From the NCBI GenBank assembly GCA_023435985.1, contig JAEZKY010000059.1, positions 1-37,288 on the forward strand: a DNA stretch of 37,288 bases, written 5' to 3'. The notes beneath the pieces are model-generated. The model was not told the origin of the DNA. It was given only the letters and a program-made list of their open reading frames with translations, and searched no databases. This stretch comes from Bacillota bacterium. Its GTDB lineage: Bacteria > Bacillota > Clostridia > Clostridiales > Clostridiaceae. The position numbers and the translations under genes are program-made. Position 1 is the first letter of the stretch. Every line of letters starts with the position of its first letter. Shown here piece after piece: positions 33,510 to 37,288 of the stretch.

Positions 33510-34532
33510 TTATTGCAGCACATCATTTATTTTACTTGCTAAATTTTCTACACCATATATATTAACTAACTGCTCTTGCTCTTTTATAAGTTTTTCTCTT
33601 AATTGATTATCTTCTATAAGTTTACTTAGCATTCCAATTAAATCAATATTATCTATATTGTCGATACAAAAGCAATCTAGTATCATTCCCATATCTTTCA
33701 TCTTTTCAGCTACACATCTTTGATTTTCAGCTAAAATTATTCCTATGGCTGGAACCTTCATAGCACTCAACTCGTATAACGTTGAACCGCATGCACTTAT
33801 TGCTATATCACATTCGAGCATTAGCTGAGACATATCGGCATTTTCATATATATAAATATTTCCATTATCTTTCCCTAAATCATATATTTTATCTATTAAT
33901 CCTTTTCCAAAAGCGTTTCCTATAACAATGTGTATATTCTTACTGCAAGTTTTGATTTTATCTAATATTTTTAATGTATTCTCATCATTATCCATGCCAC
34001 CTAAGGTTAAAAGAATATTATTCACATTATCTTTTAATACCTTGTGCTTGTATGCTTCTCTAAATTCTTTTCTAATCATGCAATATTTTGTTCCTAAAAA
34101 TAATCTGGTATTACTCTTTACAGTACTATGATAATCTAGATCGTAAGCATTTATATTTTGATTTATAATAAAATCCACATCCATTTTGCATTTATTAACA
34201 TCATCGATATAACCAGTAATTTTAAAATACTTTTTTAGCTTACGGAAATACTCTTCATTCACATCATAGCTATCTGTTATAAGCATATCTACATTGTATT
34301 TCTTTTGAATATCTATAATCTCATCTATATAATTTTCTTCATTAATCCTAATTACATTAAAGCCACATTCTCGTATCTTTTCAATGCCTGCTTCAAATTT
34401 ATTACCCAAATCATACCTACAAATGAATATAACTTCACTGTTTTTATGCAATTCTTCTCCTAGCACAAGCATTCTCATAATATGCCCCATGCCTATACCT
34501 TTTCCACCATCTGCCCTAATGAAAATCTTCAT
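33510..34532 (-). CDS. pseG: UDP-sugar hydrolase PseG of pseudaminic acid synthesis
   Basis: A 340-residue protein that should hydrolyse UDP from UDP-2,4-diacetamido-2,4,6-trideoxy-beta-L-altropyranose, releasing the free sugar for PseI. The N-terminus MKIFIRADGGKGIGMGHIMR is the family signature, with His 17 at the position of the catalytic His of Campylobacter PseG. The C-terminal nucleotide-binding half has NNILLTLGGMDND and ISACGSTLYELSAMKVPAIGIILAENQ, as in GT-B-like enzymes. Length is slightly above the family norm (about 280). ATG with AAGGTGAA upstream. It follows pseI after 93 nt. Confidence 0.93.
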   Translation of the reverse strand: MKIFIRADGGKGIGMGHIMRMLVLGEELHKNSEVIFICRYDLGNKFEAGIEKIRECGFNVIRINEENYIDEIIDIQKKYNVDMLITDSYDVNEEYFRKLKKYFKITGYIDDVNKCKMDVDFIINQNINAYDLDYHSTVKSNTRLFLGTKYCMIRKEFREAYKHKVLKDNVNNILLTLGGMDNDENTLKILDKIKTCSKNIHIVIGNAFGKGLIDKIYDLGKDNGNIYIYENADMSQLMLECDIAISACGSTLYELSAMKVPAIGIILAENQRCVAEKMKDMGMILDCFCIDNIDNIDLIGMLSKLIEDNQLREKLIKEQEQLVNIYGVENLASKINDVLQ

Positions 34533-34625
34533 TTAATTTCACCTTATTCTCTATAACTATTAAAGTTCTTTAATCTGTAATAATAAGTTCAACTTCATTC
34601 AGCATATTCAAAATAAGCTTTTTGT

Positions 34626-35678
34626 TTACTTAATCAAATTCCATTGCATTGGAGTTCCTTTTAATATATCTTTTCTTGCTTTTTTCCCAATTATATCTTT
34701 AATATATTTTGTTTCTAAACCAAAGCCAGGTCTTATACTTCTAACATTTTCATTAGTAAATACTTCACCTTCTTTTACATCCTTAACTATAAACAAACTT
34801 CTTGAATGTTCTCTTGAATTAATTTGCTTTTGTGATAAATCATAAGTGACTCTTCCAATAGCCTTTTCAACTATTCTTATATTATCCACCATTTCTTTAA
34901 ATTCTTCTGGTTCCATTGAGAATTTTGAATCCGCTCCGCCATCTGCTCTTCTTAATGTCATATGCTTTTCAATGATTTGAGCCCCTATAGCTACTCCTCC
35001 AACAGAAACAGCATTTCCCATAGTGTGATCAGATAAACCTACTACAATATCAAAGCTCTCTTTCATATTAGGAATTGTTTTTAAATTAATTTCTTCTACT
35101 GGTGCTGGATAGGAAGATGTACACTTTAACAGCGCTACATTTTCATTCCCCATCCTTTTGCAAGCATCAAGTGCATCTTGAATATCACTCATTCTTGCAA
35201 TTCCTGTAGACATTATTATTGGTTTTCCTTTCGATGCTATGTATTCAATAAAAGGAATATCATTTATCTCAAAAGATGCAATTTTATATGCCGGCACGTC
35301 CATTTCTTCTAAGAAATCTACTGCAGTAAAATCAAAAGGAGATGAGAAACAAATTAATCCTTCTTCTTCTGCAACTTTCTTTAATTTAGGCTGCCATTCC
35401 CATGGGGTATATGCACCTTGATATAACTTATGTAAAGTAGTTCCATCCCAAATAGTTCCTTGTTTAATTTGAAAATACTCATTATTGCAGTCAATAGTTA
35501 TAGTATCTGGAGTATAAGTTTGAAGCTTTATAGCATCTGCTCCAGCCCAAGCTGCTTTTTTTATAAGTTCTACTGCTCTGTCATAATCTTGATTGTGGTT
35601 TGCTGACATTTCTGCTATTATAAAAGTTTTTTGTCCTTCTCCAATTTTTAATTTATCTATATTGAAAGATTTGTTCAT
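34626..35678 (-). CDS. pseI: Pseudaminic acid synthase PseI
   Basis: A 350-residue NeuB-family enzyme that condenses the altrose derivative with phosphoenolpyruvate to form pseudaminic acid. Its text fits PseI better than NeuB/NeuB-like legionaminic synthases: FIIAEMSANHNQDYDRAVELIKKAAWAGADAIKLQTYTPDTITIDC and KLYQGAYTPWEW. A TIM-barrel covers about 1-275 with EKHMTLRRADGGADSKFSMEP, and a SAF domain covers about 290-345 (REHSRSLFIVKDVKEGEVFTNENVRSIRPG). Length is normal. ATG with GAGGTGAG. A sigma-28-like promoter 36 bp upstream suggests expression with late flagellar genes. Confidence 0.95.
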   Translation of the reverse strand: MNKSFNIDKLKIGEGQKTFIIAEMSANHNQDYDRAVELIKKAAWAGADAIKLQTYTPDTITIDCNNEYFQIKQGTIWDGTTLHKLYQGAYTPWEWQPKLKKVAEEEGLICFSSPFDFTAVDFLEEMDVPAYKIASFEINDIPFIEYIASKGKPIIMSTGIARMSDIQDALDACKRMGNENVALLKCTSSYPAPVEEINLKTIPNMKESFDIVVGLSDHTMGNAVSVGGVAIGAQIIEKHMTLRRADGGADSKFSMEPEEFKEMVDNIRIVEKAIGRVTYDLSQKQINSREHSRSLFIVKDVKEGEVFTNENVRSIRPGFGLETKYIKDIIGKKARKDILKGTPMQWNLIK

Positions 35679-35713
35679 AAATACTCACCTCAAATTATTT
35701 ATATATCATATAA

Positions 35714-35740
35714 TTATCGCTTAATATTATTATTTCTTTA
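35714..35740 (-). promoter_or_regulatory. Putative sigma-28 promoter of pseI
   Basis: TAAAGAAA (from 35740) is followed after 11 bp by AGCGATAA (ending 35714), giving TAAA-N16-GCGATAA. That is 6 of 7 in the -10 element with canonical spacing, 36 nt from the ATG. A second TAATTATCGCT (35758-35768) has no matching -35. Confidence 0.55.
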
Positions 35741-35835
35741 TCTTAATAAACATATTTAATTATCGCTAGAGTATATAAGTAGAAAGATAATCTTTATCTA
35801 TCATAAATAGTTCTTAATATAACCATATAAGTGAA

Positions 35836-35874
35836 TTAGACCACAAAATTCATTAATTGATTTTTGCGGTCTAA
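35836..35874. terminator. 13-bp hairpin after glf
   Basis: TTAGACCACAAAA (35836-35848) pairs with TTTTGCGGTCTAA (35862-35874), 13 bp with one G-U pair and a 13-nt loop, starting 8 nt after the glf stop. No U-tract follows, so it is a terminator-like or mRNA-stabilising hairpin rather than a clean intrinsic terminator. Confidence 0.5.
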
Positions 35875-35882
35875 ATTTAAGT

Positions 35883-36962
35883 TTATATGTTATCGCAGAA
35901 TTGTAATGCTTGATAAATTACAGCATCCATATTCATATAACTGTAGGTTCCAAGTCTTCCTAAGAAATATGTATTTTGTGATTCTTCTGCTTCTTTTCTA
36001 TATAAGCTATAAAGTTTTTTATTTTCTGGTTTTGGAATTGGATAATAGGGTTCTCCACTTGCTTTTGAAATTTCCTTCATTATAGTTGTTTTATCACTTT
36101 TTTGCCCTGTAAGATATTTGTATTCAGTTATTCTAGTATAATCATAATCATTAGGATAGTTAACAACACCAACTGGTTGATAATATTCCTTATCATATGT
36201 CTCTTCAATAAAGTTTAATGATCTATATGGAAGTTTTCCATGCTTTTGTTTAAAGAATTCATCTATGCATCCAGTAAAAATAATTTTAGAATAACTTATT
36301 TCATCTTTAATTTCATCATAAGTTGTATTTAACATAACTTTTATATTTTCATGATTAATAATATTCTCGGCCATCTTAGTGTAACCATATTTAGGCATGC
36401 CTTGATATTTATCTGTAAAATATCTAGGGTCTCTATTACTTCTTGTTGGTACCCTTGAAGTAACTTCTTTACCTAGCTCATAAGGGTATAAATCCCATTG
36501 TTTTTTTGTATAGCCTTCAAAAAATAATTTATATAATTCTTCTCCAACTTGACTTACTATAACATCCTTAGAGTTATTAATCTCTTCTACATTTTCTTTC
36601 ACACTGTAAAAAAACTCATTTATGGTTGATGAATTATAATTTGTGCTATAAAGTATATTAATTGTATCCAAATTTATAGGCATAGGAACAAGCATACCAT
36701 TTACGTATGATAGGACTTTATGCTGATACTCCCTCCACTCTGTAAATCTGCTTAAGAATTCATAAACTTCCTTATTATTTGTATGAAAAATATGTGGACC
36801 ATATTTATGTATTAAAAGTCCTGCTTCATTGTAATAATCATATATGTTTCCACCTATATGATTTCTTTTATCTAGGATAAGAACTTTTTTCCCTCTCTCT
36901 GCTAATATTCTTGAAGCTGTCATTCCTGCAAGGCCGCAGCCTACTACTAAGTAATCAAACAT
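35883..36962 (-). CDS. glf: UDP-galactopyranose mutase
   Basis: A 359-residue FAD enzyme that interconverts UDP-galactopyranose and UDP-galactofuranose. The N-terminal FAD-binding motif YLVVGCGLAGMTASRILAERGKKVLILDKRNHIGGNIYD is followed by the Glf-type HKYGPHIFHTNNKEVYEFLSRF, YTKKQWDLYP, and the C-terminal FLGRLGTYSYMNMDAVI. I start it at the ATG at 36962, since AAGGAGAG lies 7 nt upstream; a longer start at 37025 would put the ATG almost on the predicted transcript end. It supplies Galf for a glycan, and the GT2 at 29889-31178 is a candidate user. A hairpin follows its stop. Confidence 0.95.
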   Translation of the reverse strand: MFDYLVVGCGLAGMTASRILAERGKKVLILDKRNHIGGNIYDYYNEAGLLIHKYGPHIFHTNNKEVYEFLSRFTEWREYQHKVLSYVNGMLVPMPINLDTINILYSTNYNSSTINEFFYSVKENVEEINNSKDVIVSQVGEELYKLFFEGYTKKQWDLYPYELGKEVTSRVPTRSNRDPRYFTDKYQGMPKYGYTKMAENIINHENIKVMLNTTYDEIKDEISYSKIIFTGCIDEFFKQKHGKLPYRSLNFIEETYDKEYYQPVGVVNYPNDYDYTRITEYKYLTGQKSDKTTIMKEISKASGEPYYPIPKPENKKLYSLYRKEAEESQNTYFLGRLGTYSYMNMDAVIYQALQFCDNI

Positions 36963-37034
36963 TTTATCTCTCCTTATTCTCATCTTTTCCGAAATAAAGT
37001 AAAAAATTTTCTTATCTAATTTCATTATATATTA

Positions 37035-37130
37035 TTATTTATCGGTATGGCTTATTGATCCTTTAACTTCTCCTCCTAATTTGAAATTTAAATATTCTTT
37101 AAAAAATAAAAGGCATGTACGCTTTGATAT
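37035..37130 (-). pseudogene. Possible C-terminal stub of a gene cut by the IS element
   Basis: An open minus-strand frame runs from the IS end to a TAA at 37037-37035. Its last residues read LNFKLGGEVKGSISHTDK, a composition more protein-like than random AT-rich DNA. If real, the rest of the gene lies beyond the IS to the right. It overlaps the glf promoter. I do not recognise the protein, and chance is possible. Confidence 0.3.
37039..37065 (-). promoter_or_regulatory. Putative sigma-28 promoter of glf
   Basis: TAAA (37065-37062) is followed after 16 bp by a perfect CCGATAA (37045-37039), the best sigma-28 match in the window. It lies 76 nt from the glf start. Confidence 0.7.
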
Positions 37131-37288
37131 GCTCCCTTTATAGTAGACAGTTAAAATAATGAAACTGTCAATATGAAGGGAGTATATTTTTATGGGAAGA
37201 AAAGCTAAAGTTTCTTCAGAACAAAAACTTCAAGCAGTTAATGATTATCTTTCTGGAATGAAAGGCGGTACTCAAATTTGTTATGAGT
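37130..37288 (+). mobile_element. Left end of an IS3-family (IS150-like) insertion sequence
   Basis: The end begins near TGCTCCCTTTATAGTAGACAG at 37130, of the TG...-type used by IS3-family elements, followed by a transposase start. Inverted copies of the end (ATATGCTCCCTT, 37127-37138; AAGGGAGTATAT, 37176-37187) form a hairpin. The rest of the element is outside the window, so the right end and target duplication cannot be seen. Confidence 0.6.
37192..37288 (+). CDS. IS3-type transposase OrfA, N-terminal part only
   Basis: The only plus-strand gene, cut by the window edge after 32 codons. It reads MGRKAKVSSEQKLQAVNDYL, then SGMKGGTQICYE, the start of a helix-turn-helix OrfA of IS3/IS150-type elements. 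The ribosome site AAGGGAG lies in the right arm of the IS-end hairpin. Whether the full gene is intact cannot be seen. Confidence 0.75.
   Translation, partial: MGRKAKVSSEQKLQAVNDYLSGMKGGTQICYE

Noticed and set aside
36963..37025. Longer N-terminus for Glf
   Set aside because: The extra 21 residues precede the FAD motif without similarity to the family, and the downstream ATG has a strong ribosome site. The predicted transcript starts close to the earlier ATG.
1..37288. CRISPR array, tRNA or rRNA genes
   Set aside because: No regularly spaced repeats, cloverleaf or rRNA-like stretches were seen on either strand.

Overview
The window looks like chromosomal DNA from a low-GC Firmicute, most likely a Clostridium sensu stricto (cluster I) species near the solvent-producing clostridia. 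The species is not proven. Reasons are the strongly AT-rich sequence, strong AGGAGG-type ribosome binding sites, several TTG and GTG starts, a fused FliR-FlhB, and a CBS-DRTGG family II pyrophosphatase. Every confident gene is on the minus strand, so genes read from right to left; the only plus-strand gene is a transposase start cut by the right edge.

Right part (about 26600-37288): a flagellin-glycosylation island. Read in the direction of transcription it has an IS3-type insertion sequence end, UDP-galactopyranose mutase (glf), pseudaminic acid synthase (pseI), pseG, an SGNH esterase-like protein, a Maf/DUF115 flagellin nonulosonate transferase, a galactofuranosyl/rhamnosyl-type GT2, a GT2 with a TPR-like tail, a divergent flagellin with its own terminator, another GT2, and a small Ser/Thr-rich FliD-C-like protein. 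pseB, pseC, pseH and pseF are absent and would have to lie elsewhere.

Central and left part (2161-25244): one long basal-body, hook and export gene cluster. The order is flgB flgC fliE fliF fliG fliH fliI fliJ fliK flgD, a TIGR02530-type gene, flgE flbD fliL fliO fliP fliQ fliR-flhB flhA flhF flhG, a PilZ gene, the sigma-28 gene, a coiled-coil membrane protein, a 57-codon membrane protein missed by long-ORF calling, and two FlgF/FlgG-like rod genes. A hairpin terminator follows at 1996-2049. motA/motB and fliM/fliN/fliY are not here. At the far left is a separate family II pyrophosphatase gene.

Regulation: sequences with sigma-28 architecture (TAAA, 16 bp, CCGATAA-like) precede glf, pseI, the flagellin and the FliD-like gene, and one lies inside the small gene upstream of flgF/flgG. 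The flgB leader has none. This suggests the basal body is built early, while flagellin, cap-like protein and sugar genes are switched on together by the sigma factor encoded at 4496-5230. Several intergenic gaps carry AT-rich palindromic repeats, and one is a possible MITE flanked by an 8-bp direct repeat.
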